64,000 nucleotides of DNA from Alphaproteobacteria bacterium (GTDB lineage Bacteria; Pseudomonadota; Alphaproteobacteria; Rhodobacterales; Rhodobacteraceae): contig JAUHXK010000007.1 in the NCBI GenBank assembly GCA_030427405.1, positions 1 through 64,000 of the forward strand, given 5' to 3'. Below the pieces are notes generated by a model, which worked only from the letters and a program-made list of their open reading frames with translations, did not search any database and was not told where the DNA came from. Below, piece by piece: positions 34,999 through 44,456 of this stretch. The stretch's first letter is position 1. Each line of letters starts with the position of its first letter. Made by a program: the position numbers and the translations under genes.

Positions 34999-36210
34999 TT
35001 ACACGCGTTCGATGATGGTTGCCGCACCCATTCCGGATGCAATACACAAGGTCGCCAGACCAGTTTCCTTGTCCTGACGCTCAAGCTCGTCCAGCAGGGT
35101 GCCGATGATCATTGCACCGGTCGCGCCCAGCGGGTGACCCATCGCGATCGATCCGCCATTGACATTGACCAACGCCGGATCGACATCAAACGCCTGCTGG
35201 AACCGCAATACGACCGAGGCGAAGGCTTCGTTCACCTCGAACAGGTCCAGATCGCTGATCTTCATGCCGTTGTCGGCCAGGATCTTCTCGGTCACCGGAA
35301 CCGGACCGGTCAGCATGATGGTCGGGTCGGTGCCGATCTTGGCGGTCGCCTTGATGCGGGCACGCGGTTTGAGACCGTATTTCTCGCCGAATTCCTTGTT
35401 GCCGATCAGAACAGCTGCCGCACCGTCCACGATGCCCGAACTGTTGCCCGCGTGGTGAATGTGGTTCACACGCTCAAGATGCGGGTATTTCAGCATGGCG
35501 ACCTTGTCGAACCCGGGCATCTGCTCGCCCATCATCGCGAAGGAAGGGTTCAGCGCGCCAAGGCTCTGCATGTCAGTGCCGGGGCGCATGTATTCGTCGC
35601 GGTCCAGAATGGTCAGACCGTTCTGGTCCTTGACGGTGATGACCGATTTTTCAAACCGGTTGTCCGCCCAGGCCTCTGCTGCGCGTTTCTGCGACTCGAC
35701 GGCCAGTGCGTCAGCGTCATCACGTGTAAAGCCATACTCGGTGGCGATAATGTCGGCCGAGATGCCTTGTGGCACAAAATAAGTATCCATCGCCAATGAG
35801 GGGTCAACGGCAATCGCCGCGCCATCGCTGCCCATGGCGACGCGTCCCATCATCTCGACGCCGCCGGCGATATACGCGTCACCTGCGCCGCCCTTGACCT
35901 GATTGGCCGCCAGGTTGACGGCCTCCATACCAGAGGCGCAGAACCGGTTGATCGCCAGACCGGGGATAGACTGATCCAGGTCAGAGGCCAGGACTGCCGA
36001 GCGCGCAAGGCACCCGCCTTGCTCCATCACCTGGGTGACGTTGCCCCAGATCACGTCTTCGACGGCGTGGCCTTCAAGGTTATTGCGCTCTTTCATCGCG
36101 TTCAGGGTCAGGGCGGACAGGCGCACCGAGGTTACCTCGTGCAGGCTGCCATCCTTGCGGCCCTTGCCGCGCGGTGTGCGCAGGGCGTCATAGATATAGG
36201 CTTCGGTCAT
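34999..36210 (-). CDS. fadA: Acetyl-CoA C-acyltransferase (thiolase)
   Basis: Cleaves 3-ketoacyl-CoA with CoA in the last step of beta-oxidation. The 403-residue protein has the nucleophile Cys in NRFCASGMEAVN, the NVNGGSIAMGHPLGATGA histidine motif and the C-terminal LCIASGMGAAT Cys. ATG 36210 has GAGGAGAAG upstream. Its downstream partner is the FadB/J-type protein, and the GST gene just upstream may share the transcript (gap 11 bases). Confidence 0.95.
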   Translation of the reverse strand: MTEAYIYDALRTPRGKGRKDGSLHEVTSVRLSALTLNAMKERNNLEGHAVEDVIWGNVTQVMEQGGCLARSAVLASDLDQSIPGLAINRFCASGMEAVNLAANQVKGGAGDAYIAGGVEMMGRVAMGSDGAAIAVDPSLAMDTYFVPQGISADIIATEYGFTRDDADALAVESQKRAAEAWADNRFEKSVITVKDQNGLTILDRDEYMRPGTDMQSLGALNPSFAMMGEQMPGFDKVAMLKYPHLERVNHIHHAGNSSGIVDGAAAVLIGNKEFGEKYGLKPRARIKATAKIGTDPTIMLTGPVPVTEKILADNGMKISDLDLFEVNEAFASVVLRFQQAFDVDPALVNVNGGSIAMGHPLGATGAMIIGTLLDELERQDKETGLATLCIASGMGAATIIERV

Positions 36211-36221
36211 GGGTCTTCTCC

Positions 36222-36860
36222 TCAAGCTCGATCCGACGGGTTGCCGGGCATCAGGTCATAGGGGTGTTTCCAGCCTGGCAGCTCGGACAGGCGAGTCAGC
36301 CAGGCGTCGATATTGGGCCACTCAGCCCGGTCAAAGCCGAACGGTTCAGGGTAGTAGAGATAGCCGCAGCAGCTGAGATCGGCATTGGTCACGCCGGTGC
36401 CGACAATCCAATCGCGCCCGTCGAGATGGGCGTTCAATATCTGATAGGCCGTCTTCAGCCGCCCTTGGTTGAACGCAATGACGTCCGCGTTGCGCTGATG
36501 TTCCGGCAAAAAGTTGATCAGGAACCGCGTAAGCCCGGCCATTGAGCTGAGCTTGTGGTTGTCCCACAAAACCCAGCGAAAAATGTCGAAATTCTCCTCC
36601 CGGTCCCGGCCGCCGAACTTTCCGGTCTTTTCGGTGACATAAGCTTGAATTGCACCGGACTGGCTGGTGCGAAAATCGCCGTCGATCAGGACCGGCGCCT
36701 CTCCCATTTCATTTACTTCCGACCGGAAATCATCGGTCCGGGTGACGCCATTGAAGAAATCAACGAAGACCGGCTCCCATTCCAGGCCCGACATCTCGAG
36801 CGCCAGCGCCGCCTTGTAGCTGTTTCCGCTTTCTCCAAAGCAATGAAGTTTGATGGTCAT
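36222..36860 (-). CDS. Glutathione S-transferase family protein
   Basis: A 212-residue GST: N-terminal thioredoxin-like half (MTIKLHCFGESGNSYKAALAL, then APVLIDGDF and TSQSGAIQAY for glutathione binding) and an all-helical C-terminal half with a DWIVGTGVTNADLS N-capping region. Start ATG 36860 with GGGAGGGG upstream. Eleven bases separate it from the thiolase gene, so it probably belongs to the fatty-acid operon, where it may detoxify reactive acyl or aldehyde products. Catalytic Ser is likely the Ser near residue 11; substrate unknown. Confidence 0.87.
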   Translation of the reverse strand: MTIKLHCFGESGNSYKAALALEMSGLEWEPVFVDFFNGVTRTDDFRSEVNEMGEAPVLIDGDFRTSQSGAIQAYVTEKTGKFGGRDREENFDIFRWVLWDNHKLSSMAGLTRFLINFLPEHQRNADVIAFNQGRLKTAYQILNAHLDGRDWIVGTGVTNADLSCCGYLYYPEPFGFDRAEWPNIDAWLTRLSELPGWKHPYDLMPGNPSDRA

Positions 36861-36902
36861 GCTTTTGCCCCTCCCAAGGCGTGTACGGCCAAACCTGGAT
36901 CT

Positions 36903-37082
36903 GAGTATTTTTGAAAAGATGAAGGCCTGGCAGTAACCTTTGATCAACCCTTTCCCATTTCAATGGGCGCGCGGTACAGGCTGGAGAGCCGATGACCGTA
37001 AAAGGTGAAGTCGTTCCTGTCCTGATGGCGAGTGCGCCCCGCGGCAGGAACGCGCCTCTATTTCATCTTTTCACAAATACTC
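36903..37082. repeat. Inverted pair of GAGTATTT-type intergenic repeats
   Basis: The 21-base element at 36903-36923 (GAGTATTTTTGAAAAGATG and on) recurs in reverse orientation at 37062-37082 with one difference. The second copy continues into CCCGCCGGAGG, making a short CTCC/GGAG hairpin next to the gene end at 37123. I recall elements of the form GGAGTATTT...AAGATGAAG as frequent at gene ends in Rhodobacterales genomes. They flank the GST upstream region. Confidence 0.6.
37012..37052. repeat. 8-bp inverted repeat between the paired elements
   Basis: CGTTCCTG (37012-37019) and CAGGAACG (37045-37052) pair perfectly around a 25-base GC-rich loop. It sits between the two inverted GAGTATTT repeats. 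No gene is visible in 36861-37122; the region may hold the GST-thiolase promoter. Confidence 0.45.
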
Positions 37083-37122
37083 CCGCCGGAGGCTGAACTT
37101 TGATGCCGGAATTCGCGGCACA

Positions 37123-37335
37123 TCAACGCTTTCGGGCCTCAAGTTCAGAATTGAACAGCCGCAGGCGGTGGGTCAGATTCTCCTCATCAATTACGCTGTT
37201 AAAGTTCTCGAACAGAAAAGACAGGGCCTCACCTTCGTCCAGACCAGCCTCGCGCGCGAAGCTTTTGAGCTTGCGATACCCGTCTTCGGTCATGGCGACG
37301 GGAAAACGGCGGGTCAGGCGGAAACGTTTTGGCAT
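37123..37335 (-). CDS. Small basic protein, possibly ribbon-helix-helix-like
   Basis: A 70-residue protein starting MPKRFRLTRRFPVAMTEDGY, then KLKSFAREAGLDEGEALSF. A basic strand followed by two helices is compatible with a CopG/Arc-like DNA-binding fold, but the match is weak. AAAGGAAA lies just upstream of the ATG. It follows the acyl-CoA dehydrogenase gene by 55 bases on the same strand, so it is probably the last gene of that operon. Function unknown. Confidence 0.6.
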   Translation of the reverse strand: MPKRFRLTRRFPVAMTEDGYRKLKSFAREAGLDEGEALSFLFENFNSVIDEENLTHRLRLFNSELEARKR

Positions 37336-37390
37336 ACATTTTCCTTTGGTGAACTGGTTCCGGGCCGGGCGGCCCGGAACCAGGCTGAGA

Positions 37391-39172
37391 TCAGAAGCTT
37401 GCAGCGTCCAGGGTCATTACCGTGTCGGCACCGGTCTGAATGCGGGCCAGGTGCATGGCCGTGGCGGGCAGGCGGCGTGCCATGTAGAAACGACCGGTTG
37501 TTATCTTGGTCTCATAGAACTCTTTGTCTGAGGCGCCGCCGTCCAGCGCGTCTTGAGCGGCTTTTGCCATCTGCGCCCACATCAGGCCCAGGCAGACATG
37601 GCCGAACATGTGCATGAAGTCATAAGACCCGGCCAGAGCGTTGTTCGGGTTCTTCATGCCTTCCTGCATGAAGTACATGCCCGCGGCCTGCAGGTCTTTC
37701 GATGCGGCTTTCAGCGGTTCGATGAAGGCTTTGTCATAGGCTTCGTTCTGGCCTGCGTTTTCCTTGCAGAAGGTTTTGACCATCTCGAAGAAGGCCATGA
37801 CGTGCTTGCCGCCATCCTGCGCCAGCTTGCGGCCCACCAGATCCAGCGCCTGAACGCCGTTTGCGCCTTCGTAGATCATCGCGATCCGCGCGTCGCGAGT
37901 GTATTGCGACATGCCCCATTCTTCGATGTAGCCGTGGCCGCCATAAACCTGCTGTGCCTGAACGGTCATGTCATAGCCTTCGTCCGTCAGGAAGCCCTTG
38001 ATGACCGGAGTCAGCAGTGAGATCAGCCCATCGGCGTCCTTGTCGCCCGAACGGTGCGCCTTGTCGATCATGGTTGCGCCCCACAGGATGAACGCGCGTG
38101 CGCCCTCGGTAAAGCTTTTCTGATCCATCAGGTTGCGGCGGATGTCGGGATGCACGATCAGCGGGTCGGCGGGGCCGTCGGGGTTTTTCGCGCCGGTCAC
38201 GTCGCGGCCCTGCAGACGGTCCTTGGCGTATTCGACGGCGTTTTGATATGCGGCTTCGGCCTGCGACAGGCCCTGCATGCCCACACCCAGACGCGCTTCG
38301 TTCATCATGGTGAACATAGCGCGCATGCCTTTGTGTTCGTCACCCAGCAGCCAGCCGGTCGCTTCGTCATAGTTCATGACGCAGGTCGAGTTGCCGTGGA
38401 TGCCCATTTTCTCTTCGATCTTGCCGACCGAAACGCCGTTGCGTTCACCCAGCGAGCCGTCTTCGTTCACGATGAACTTGGGCACGATGAACAGCGACAC
38501 GCCCTTGATGCCTTCGGGGCCACCGGGGATTTTCGCCAGAACCAGGTGGATGATGTTGTCGGCCATGTCGTGATCACCGGCCGAGATAAAGATCTTCTGC
38601 CCCGAGATTTTATAGCTGCCGTCGCCCTGGGGTTCCGCCTTGGTGCGCATCAGGCCCAGATCGGTGCCGCAATGCGGTTCGGTCAAGTTCATGGTGCCGG
38701 TCCATTCACAGCTGACCATGTTGGGCAAATAGGTGTCTTTCTGCTCGTCCGTGCCATGCGCCAGGATGGCCGAGGCCGCGCCGTGCGTCAGGCCCTGATA
38801 CATGACAAACGCCTGGTTCGCGCCCGAGAACATCTCGCCCACTGCAGTACCCATGACATAGGGCATGTTCTGGCCGCCGTATTCCTCGGGCATGTCGAGG
38901 CCTGTCCAGCCGCCTTCCTTCATCTGCTCGAAGGCATCTTTGAAGCCTGTGGGCGTGTACACCACACCATTTTCCAAACGGCAGCCTTCGGTGTCGCCCA
39001 CCACGTTCAGCGGGTGCAAGACGTTGGAGGCAACCTTGCCGGCCTCTTCCAGAACCGCGCCGGTGAATTCGGCCTCAAGTTCATCATAACCGGGGATGCC
39101 CGACTGCGAGATTTTCAGAACATCGTGCAGGATGAACTGCGTGTCTTTGGTTGGCGCGTTGTAGACGGGCAT
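37391..39172 (-). CDS. Acyl-CoA dehydrogenase, long (DmdC/AidB-like) form
   Basis: Flavin enzyme for alpha,beta-dehydrogenation of an acyl-CoA, giving electrons to ETF. The 593-residue protein has the N-terminal helical domain, [18 protein letters not shown] and GTMNLTEP flavin segments, [15 protein letters not shown], and the catalytic-base region [15 protein letters not shown]-terminal extension of about 150 residues is the type found in the 3-methylmercaptopropionyl-CoA dehydrogenase (DmdC) group. DMSP demethylation is therefore one possible role, but medium- to long-chain fatty acids are equally possible; no dmdB or dmdD gene is nearby. A MerR gene lies 38 bases upstream on the same strand. 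Confidence 0.92.
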   Translation of the reverse strand: MPVYNAPTKDTQFILHDVLKISQSGIPGYDELEAEFTGAVLEEAGKVASNVLHPLNVVGDTEGCRLENGVVYTPTGFKDAFEQMKEGGWTGLDMPEEYGGQNMPYVMGTAVGEMFSGANQAFVMYQGLTHGAASAILAHGTDEQKDTYLPNMVSCEWTGTMNLTEPHCGTDLGLMRTKAEPQGDGSYKISGQKIFISAGDHDMADNIIHLVLAKIPGGPEGIKGVSLFIVPKFIVNEDGSLGERNGVSVGKIEEKMGIHGNSTCVMNYDEATGWLLGDEHKGMRAMFTMMNEARLGVGMQGLSQAEAAYQNAVEYAKDRLQGRDVTGAKNPDGPADPLIVHPDIRRNLMDQKSFTEGARAFILWGATMIDKAHRSGDKDADGLISLLTPVIKGFLTDEGYDMTVQAQQVYGGHGYIEEWGMSQYTRDARIAMIYEGANGVQALDLVGRKLAQDGGKHVMAFFEMVKTFCKENAGQNEAYDKAFIEPLKAASKDLQAAGMYFMQEGMKNPNNALAGSYDFMHMFGHVCLGLMWAQMAKAAQDALDGGASDKEFYETKITTGRFYMARRLPATAMHLARIQTGADTVMTLDAASF

Positions 39173-39210
39173 GTGAAGCTCCCTTAATTCATATGTCCGA
39201 AAAGACAGGC

Positions 39211-39612
39211 TTATTCAGCCGCCTTCTTTTCCTGTTTCATCGAGGCGATAACCTTTTCGCCCCAGCGCAACTGCTCTTTCAGATCGTCGATGGCCTGGGT
39301 CAGCTCTTCGCGGCGCGATTCCATGTCAGCCAGACGCTCGCACGCAATTTCATAGGTGCGGGTCATCTGGGTAACCTGCTGGTCGCCGACATGGTACAAA
39401 TCCAGAAGCTGGCGGATTTCCTCGAGGCTGAATCCAAACCGCTTGCCGCGCAGAATCAACTTGAGCCGGGCGCGGTCCCTTTTCGTGAACAGCCGTTTCT
39501 GGCCTTCACGCATGGGAAACAAAAGCTCTTTGGCCTCGTAGAACCGCAAGGTGCGGGGCGTGACGTCATAAGTCTCGCACATTTCACGGATGGTCATTAG
39601 ATCTTCGGTCAT
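39211..39612 (-). CDS. MerR-family regulator (LiuR-like)
   Basis: A 133-residue regulator: winged helix ([25 protein letters not shown], then [14 protein letters not shown]) and a C-terminal coiled-coil (residues about 85-130). There is no metal-binding Cys pair, so it is of the metabolite-sensing branch, as in LiuR-type regulators of acyl-CoA catabolism. ATG 39612 is chosen because it gives an ordinary [11 protein letters not shown] start; 39639 and 39597 are alternatives. It probably heads the operon with the acyl-CoA dehydrogenase. ACGT-core repeats lie upstream at 39683-39730. Confidence 0.87.
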   Translation of the reverse strand: MTEDLMTIREMCETYDVTPRTLRFYEAKELLFPMREGQKRLFTKRDRARLKLILRGKRFGFSLEEIRQLLDLYHVGDQQVTQMTRTYEIACERLADMESRREELTQAIDDLKEQLRWGEKVIASMKQEKKAAE

Positions 39613-39682
39613 AAGCTTTACTCTCATCACTGGCGTCATGCGAGTTGAGTTGCGCAGTCTGCATCCGCTTTACAACATGCAA

Positions 39683-39730
39683 TTGACGTTTACGTAATGC
39701 AGACGCTACGTCACAAAATAGTTGACGTAA
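39683..39730. promoter_or_regulatory. ACGT-core inverted repeats, probable MerR operator
   Basis: TTGACGTTTACGTAA (39683-39697), TACGTCA (39707-39713) and TTGACGTAA (39722-39730) share the ACGT core. TACGTCA and TGACGTA (39723-39729) make a perfect 7-bp dyad with a 9-base spacer. They lie 71-118 bases upstream of the first MerR start. The similarity to LiuR-type operators is from memory. Nothing else coding is visible in 39613-39890. Confidence 0.55.
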
Positions 39731-39890
39731 CATCCGGTCGCGTAAGGTGGGGTTTCGGCAATTTTGTTGCCGTAAGGTCAAGTCTGGAACGAAGGACTGG
39801 CGGCGCGCGTACGCGCGCGTTCGACGGCTTGGTCCAAGGCTCTGGGCCGGGGCGTTTTGCGGTTTTGTGCCGGCCAGGCCGGGGCGGAAG

Positions 39891-40259
39891 TCAGCGCAGC
39901 GACTTTTCGGCTTGCTCGCGCAACCGCTTCAATTCGTCCATGGCTTCGTCCAATTGCGCGCGTTGCTGAACAAGTTCCTTCATCTGGCGGTCGGCCATTT
40001 CGACAAAGGCGGCCATCTGGGCGTGGTTGCCCTCGTCCTCATAGATCAGCAGCCACTGGCGGATTTCCTCCAACGGGAATCCGAATCTGCGCCCTCGCAT
40101 GATCAGCTTCATGCGCGCCTGTTCCCGTGCGCCATAAAAGCGTGACCGGCCCTCGCGGTCGGGTTGCAACAACTCGATATATTCATAATAGCGCAACGTC
40201 CGCGGCGTCACTTCGAACGCGGCGCACATTTCTTTGAATGACAAACGTTTGTCGGACAT
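39891..40259 (-). CDS. MerR-family regulator (second copy)
   Basis: A 122-residue MerR protein related to the one at 39211: the same TPRTLRYYE and GFPLEEIRQWL motifs and a C-terminal coiled coil without Cys ligands. It lies 278 bases upstream of the other MerR gene on the same strand and is divergent from the thioesterase operon at 40376. It could control the thioesterases or the acyl-CoA genes. The two genes are likely paralogues. Confidence 0.87.
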   Translation of the reverse strand: MSDKRLSFKEMCAAFEVTPRTLRYYEYIELLQPDREGRSRFYGAREQARMKLIMRGRRFGFPLEEIRQWLLIYEDEGNHAQMAAFVEMADRQMKELVQQRAQLDEAMDELKRLREQAEKSLR

Positions 40260-40352
40260 TCCCGGTCTCCTCGGCAGAAGCCTAAAATGTCAGGATGGCA
40301 AGCGCAACCGGTGGGCTTGCCCTTTGCGCCGCAAGAGGCTCATAAAGAGGGA

Positions 40353-40358
40353 TATAAT
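40353..40358 (+). promoter_or_regulatory. Perfect -10 hexamer upstream of thioesterase operon
   Basis: TATAAT sits 18 bases before the thioesterase start at 40376, in a 116-base gap that is divergent from the second MerR gene. The matching -35 is weak, so activation by MerR is plausible. Confidence 0.4.
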
Positions 40359-40375
40359 GACAGGACGACAAGCAC

Positions 40376-40795
40376 ATGGCCGACAAGACGACCCTGGCAC
40401 GACAATTCATCGAAGCCATCCCGCATGCCCGCGCATTGGGTCTTGCACTGACGAAAATCGGTGAAGGTGAGGCTGAAATCACCTTGCCATATAACGCGGA
40501 CCTTGTCGGCGACCCGCGTACCGGTGTCATCCACGGTGGGGCCGTTTCAACCATTCTGGATACGTGTTGCGGCGCTGCCGTGATGAGCCATCCGTCCGCA
40601 CCCGGCGGGACGGCCACGATTGATCTGCGCATTGATTATATGCGCGCGGCAACGCCGGGGCAGACGATCACGGCGCGGGCCAATTGCTATCACATTACGC
40701 GCAACGTTGCCTTTGTACGTGCAACGGCAATGGACGAAGACAAGGACAAGCCCGTCGCCACCGCAACCGGGTCCTTTACCGTGGAGGCCAAATAA
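40376..40795 (+). CDS. PaaI-family hotdog thioesterase (first)
   Basis: A 139-residue hotdog-fold protein of the PaaI/YbgC type that hydrolyses acyl-CoA thioesters. It has the VIHGGAVSTILDTCCG loop with the HGG motif and catalytic Asp, and the DLRIDYMRAA strand. It is followed by a second thioesterase and a MATE exporter on the same strand with one- to three-base gaps, an operon. Its substrate is unknown; the context of fatty-acid genes suggests acyl- or aromatic-CoA. Confidence 0.88.
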   Translation: MADKTTLARQFIEAIPHARALGLALTKIGEGEAEITLPYNADLVGDPRTGVIHGGAVSTILDTCCGAAVMSHPSAPGGTATIDLRIDYMRAATPGQTITARANCYHITRNVAFVRATAMDEDKDKPVATATGSFTVEAK

Positions 40796-40796
40796 C

Positions 40797-41315
40797 ATGC
40801 CGCGTGCCCGTCCCGAACCCGTTCAGGTGGTCAAGCAACGTCGCGATGCCGCGCTGCGCGCGCTGGTCGAAGGCGTGCCGTATATGCGGTTTCTGAATAT
40901 CAGTTTCGACCGGCGCGGGGATGAACTGACCGGCGTTCTGAATTTCGACGAAAAGCTGATCGGGAACCCTTTTCTTCCGGCGATCCACGGCGGCGTCACT
41001 GCGGCGTTCCTGGAAGTCACGGCGGTGATCACGCTGAGCTGGGAAAACCTGTTTTCCCGAATCGAAAGCGGCGAGATCGACGCGGAAGACATTGCGACCA
41101 ACCGAAGCATCCGGTTCCCCAAGACCATCGACTTTACCGTCGATTACCTGCGATCGGGTTTGCCGCGCGATGCCTATGCCCGTGCTTTCGTCAGCCGGTC
41201 GGGCCGTCGATACGCCTCGGTCCGGGTCGAGGCATGGCAGGACAATCATGCCAGGCCGTTTGCGCAAAGCACCGGTCATTTCCTGATGCCGCAGCCCGCA
41301 GCGGCAAAGGACTAG
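40797..41315 (+). CDS. PaaI-family hotdog thioesterase (second)
   Basis: A 172-residue relative of the first thioesterase: AIHGGVTAAFLEVTAV loop and the DFTVDYLRSG strand, with a basic N-terminus of about 30 residues (MPRARPEPVQVVKQRRD) and a charged insertion near EIDAEDIATNR. ATG 40797 is one base after the previous stop; GGAGG lies in the end of the first gene. The pair may form a heteromer. Confidence 0.86.
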   Translation: MPRARPEPVQVVKQRRDAALRALVEGVPYMRFLNISFDRRGDELTGVLNFDEKLIGNPFLPAIHGGVTAAFLEVTAVITLSWENLFSRIESGEIDAEDIATNRSIRFPKTIDFTVDYLRSGLPRDAYARAFVSRSGRRYASVRVEAWQDNHARPFAQSTGHFLMPQPAAAKD

Positions 41316-41318
41316 CCG

Positions 41319-42635
41319 ATGCAGGACGGGTCGGCACCCATTACGCACAGGCGGGTGCTGCAGATTGCGATCCCGATCGTGCTGTCAAACGCGACCGTGC
41401 CCATTCTGGGTGCGGTTGATACGGGCGTTGTCGGGCAAATGGGCCTTGCGGCACCAATAGGTGCGGTGGGGATGGGCGCCGTTATCCTGTCGGCGATCTA
41501 CTGGATTTTCGGTTTCCTGCGGATGGGAACCACTGGTCTTGCGGCGCAGGCGCGCGGAGCCGGCGATACGGCCGAAACGGGGGCCTTGCTGATGCGTGGC
41601 CTGTTGTTGGGCGGCGCGGCGGGCCTTGTTTTCATTCTTGCTCAGGTGGCGGTGTTTGCCGGCGCTTTTGCCCTGTCGCCAGCCAGCCCCGAGGTCGAGG
41701 CCCTGACCCGCGACTACCTAGAAATCCGCATTTGGGGCGCCCCGGCGACCATCGCGCTTTATGCCGTGACCGGCTGGCTGATCGCGGTCGAGCGCACGCG
41801 CGGTGTGTTTGTTCTTCAGGTCTGGATGAACGGGCTGAACATTGTGCTGGACCTGTGGTTCGTGCTGGGCCTTGGATGGGGCGTCGAAGGGGTGGCGGTG
41901 GCCACGCTGATCGCAGAATGGACCGGTCTGGCGCTGGGGCTGTGGCTGTGCCGCGATGCCTTTGGCGGCAATCAGTGGCGGGACTGGGCGCGGATATTCG
42001 ACCCCGCGCGCCTGCGCCGGATGCTGCAGGTGAACAGCGACATCATGATCCGCTCGGTCCTGTTGACCGGCTCGTTCACCACATTTTTGTTCGTGGGCGC
42101 GGATCTGGGCGATGTAAATCTGGCGGCGAACCAGGTCCTGTTGCAGTTTCTTGAGATCACCGCCTTTGCGTTGGATGGGTTCGCATTCTCGGCCGAAGCA
42201 CTGGTGGGGGGCGCAGTAGGGGCCAAGAACCGTTATCAGGTTCGGCGGGCGTCAATCGTGGCGTCGCAATGGGGCGTGGGCGGGGCGCTGGTGCTGGGCG
42301 GCGTGTTTTTCGCCGCTGGTCCCGCGCTGATCGACCTGATGGCCACGTCGCCGGATGTGCGCAGCGCCGCGCGCGAATACCTGTTCTGGGCCGCGCTGGC
42401 TCCGGTTATCGGCATTGCAAGCTGGATGTTTGACGGCGTCTATATCGGCGCCACCTGGACGCGGGCCATGCGCAACGCGATGATCCAGTCCGTCGCGATC
42501 TATGTCGTCGCCCTGTTCATTCTGGTTCCGACATTTGGCAATCATGGATTGTGGGCAGCACTTATGGTCCTGAACGTGGCCCGTGGCATAACCTTGGCGC
42601 TGCGCTACCCAAAACTCGAAGCGCAGGTCGCCTAG
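41319..42635 (+). CDS. MATE-family multidrug/metabolite exporter
   Basis: A 438-residue inner-membrane protein with about twelve helices of the DinF-like MATE branch. It begins HRRVLQIAIPIVLSNATVPILGAVDTGVVG, the typical first-helix pattern, and repeats LNIVLDLWFVLGLGWGVEGVA in the N-half and an equivalent in the C-half. Exports organic cations or drugs against a sodium or proton gradient. Third gene of the thioesterase operon. Its stop overlaps the arsC-like stop tail-to-tail by four bases. Confidence 0.9.
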   Translation: MQDGSAPITHRRVLQIAIPIVLSNATVPILGAVDTGVVGQMGLAAPIGAVGMGAVILSAIYWIFGFLRMGTTGLAAQARGAGDTAETGALLMRGLLLGGAAGLVFILAQVAVFAGAFALSPASPEVEALTRDYLEIRIWGAPATIALYAVTGWLIAVERTRGVFVLQVWMNGLNIVLDLWFVLGLGWGVEGVAVATLIAEWTGLALGLWLCRDAFGGNQWRDWARIFDPARLRRMLQVNSDIMIRSVLLTGSFTTFLFVGADLGDVNLAANQVLLQFLEITAFALDGFAFSAEALVGGAVGAKNRYQVRRASIVASQWGVGGALVLGGVFFAAGPALIDLMATSPDVRSAAREYLFWAALAPVIGIASWMFDGVYIGATWTRAMRNAMIQSVAIYVVALFILVPTFGNHGLWAALMVLNVARGITLALRYPKLEAQVA

Positions 42636-42973
42636 ATCAAGGTCAACAGCTTTTCAGGCGGGCGTCCGATTGCGGCTGCCTGGGCGGTTATGCCCAAGGG
42701 GCGTTCGATCAGGATCGGGTTTTCGGCCATTGCGGCAATCAGGTCGGCATCGGGCAGGTCTTTGGTCAGCCCCAGCTCTTTGAACCGCTTTTCACCGGTG
42801 CGCATCATCTCAACGGCGGGCACACCCAACAAAGCCTGCGCGCGGCGTAATTCGGCCGCGGAAGGGGTGTCGTCCAGATAGCGCCGAATGGTGATATCGG
42901 CCCCTTGGTCTTGCAGCAACGCCAGACCGGCGCGGGACTTGGAACATCGCGGGTTATGCCAATACTCGATCAC
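42632..42973 (-). CDS. ArsC-family (glutaredoxin-coupled) reductase-like protein
   Basis: A 113-residue ArsC/Spx-fold protein with the active Cys10 in [12 protein letters not shown] and the later [13 protein letters not shown] and ILIERPLGI segments of arsenate reductases. Glutaredoxin-linked ArsC reduces arsenate; many chromosomal members lack an ars operon and may do something else. No arsB or arsR is nearby. Last gene of DUF952-DUF1330-pyrD-arsC, joined to pyrD by ATGA. Confidence 0.83.
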   Translation of the reverse strand: MIEYWHNPRCSKSRAGLALLQDQGADITIRRYLDDTPSAAELRRAQALLGVPAVEMMRTGEKRFKELGLTKDLPDADLIAAMAENPILIERPLGITAQAAAIGRPPEKLLTLI

Positions 42974-44028
42974 AGCCAGTCCTTTCGTTTGCTGCCCACG
43001 GCCTGGGCCACGTTTTCAAACCCGTCGCGTGCCAGCAGCCGGTCCACGCCCTGCGCCATCGCGCCTGCAAGCGACAGCCCCCCATAAACCATCGCCGTAT
43101 AGAACTGAACGGCCGAGGCCCCGGCCTGGATCTTGGCATAGGCCTGTTCTGCCGTGCTGATGCCGCCGACGCCAATCAGGGGGATGGCACCCTCTGTCAG
43201 AACGCTGAGCTGCGCCAGAACCCGCGTAGAGCGTTCAAACAACGGCGCGCCGGACAATCCGCCGGTCTCGTCCTTGTGGGGGCTGCGCAGGCCGTCGCGG
43301 GACAGGGTGGTATTGGTCGCGATAATGGCATCGATCCCGGTCTCCTGCGCGACGGCGGCAATATCTTCCAGCTCGGGCGCGGTCAGATCAGGGGCAATTT
43401 TGAGGAAAACCGGCACCGGGCGGTCCAGCGCGTCGCGTGCGGCGATGACACCACCCAACAAGGCGCTCAGCGCCGCCTTGCCCTGCAAATCGCGCAGTTT
43501 TTCGGTATTGGGTGACGATACGTTTACGGTGGCAAAGTCCAGATGCGCACCGCAATGCGCCAGCACCTTGGCAAAGTCGCCAGGGCGATCCTGGCTGTCC
43601 TTGTTCGCGCCCAGGTTCAGACCGATCACGGCGTCCCTGGGCCGTTTGGCCAGGCGCTGGGCCATGACCTCCATCCCGTCATTGTTGAAACCGAACCGGT
43701 TGATGGCGGCCTTGTCTTCGGACAGGCGGAACAGGCGCGGTTTCGGATTTCCCGGCTGCGGGCGCGGTGTCACGGCGCCCACTTCGATGAACCCGAACCC
43801 CGCGCGCGACAGAGGGCCCAGAACTTCGCCATTCTTGTCGAACCCGGCGGCAAGCCCGACAGGGTTGGGCAGGTCCAGACCGGCAAGGCGCGTTTTCAGA
43901 CGCGCGCTGGTGACTGGTCCGGGGCAGGGTGCCAACCCTGATCGAAGCGCCTTGATGGACAGGGCATGTGCGGTTTCCGGATCGACACGGTGCAGCGCTG
44001 CCAGTCCGATCTTTTCGACAAGTTTCAT
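42970..44028 (-). CDS. pyrD: Dihydroorotate dehydrogenase (quinone-linked, class 2)
   Basis: Oxidises dihydroorotate to orotate in pyrimidine synthesis, passing electrons to quinone. The 352-residue protein has the membrane-binding N-terminal helices, the [17 protein letters not shown] motif, the Ser-based [15 protein letters not shown] catalytic loop of class 2, and the IGVGGIST phosphate site. ATG 44028 makes an ATGA overlap with the DUF1330 gene; downstream it makes ATGA with the arsC-like gene. Confidence 0.95.
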   Translation of the reverse strand: MKLVEKIGLAALHRVDPETAHALSIKALRSGLAPCPGPVTSARLKTRLAGLDLPNPVGLAAGFDKNGEVLGPLSRAGFGFIEVGAVTPRPQPGNPKPRLFRLSEDKAAINRFGFNNDGMEVMAQRLAKRPRDAVIGLNLGANKDSQDRPGDFAKVLAHCGAHLDFATVNVSSPNTEKLRDLQGKAALSALLGGVIAARDALDRPVPVFLKIAPDLTAPELEDIAAVAQETGIDAIIATNTTLSRDGLRSPHKDETGGLSGAPLFERSTRVLAQLSVLTEGAIPLIGVGGISTAEQAYAKIQAGASAVQFYTAMVYGGLSLAGAMAQGVDRLLARDGFENVAQAVGSKRKDWL

Positions 44029-44456
44029 CCGAATGCGGTTCCTTGAGTTGCGGGCGCGCACCGGATCAGGCGCGATGTTTCGACGGCGGCCTGACGGTGT
44101 ATGACGGCAAGGCGATAGGCCGGATCGGTTACCATTTCGAGGAAATGATGAGCAGTTGGATAACGGGCGATGAACATTTCATCCCAGTTCTCTTTTCCCG
44201 GTCCGATCAACATGGTCTCAAACCTGCCGCGCCACAGGATCTTCGCACCGAGCCGCGCAATGATCGGCGCGGTCTCTGCCCCGTATTTCCCATAGGCCTG
44301 CGCGCCCGTCAGGCCCGCGCCGGCCAGTTCGTGTTCCGCAGGGTATTCGGCATGTTCGCGAAATTTCACCAGGTTCAGCATCTCGATCGGGTGGTCCCGA
44401 TCAAGGGATTTGAACGCCTCGAACTGTGCCCGCAGGGGGTCGATAAACGCGGCCAT
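44025..44456 (-). CDS. DUF1330-like protein
   Basis: A 143-residue protein of the ferredoxin-like DUF1330 group: [15 protein letters not shown], then [27 protein letters not shown] and [20 protein letters not shown], the family pattern. Start [11 protein letters not shown] with CCAAGGAG upstream. It is coupled to pyrD by ATGA and shares one base with the DUF952 stop. Function unknown; members may be dimeric monooxygenase-like proteins. Confidence 0.78.
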   Translation of the reverse strand: MAAFIDPLRAQFEAFKSLDRDHPIEMLNLVKFREHAEYPAEHELAGAGLTGAQAYGKYGAETAPIIARLGAKILWRGRFETMLIGPGKENWDEMFIARYPTAHHFLEMVTDPAYRLAVIHRQAAVETSRLIRCAPATQGTAFG

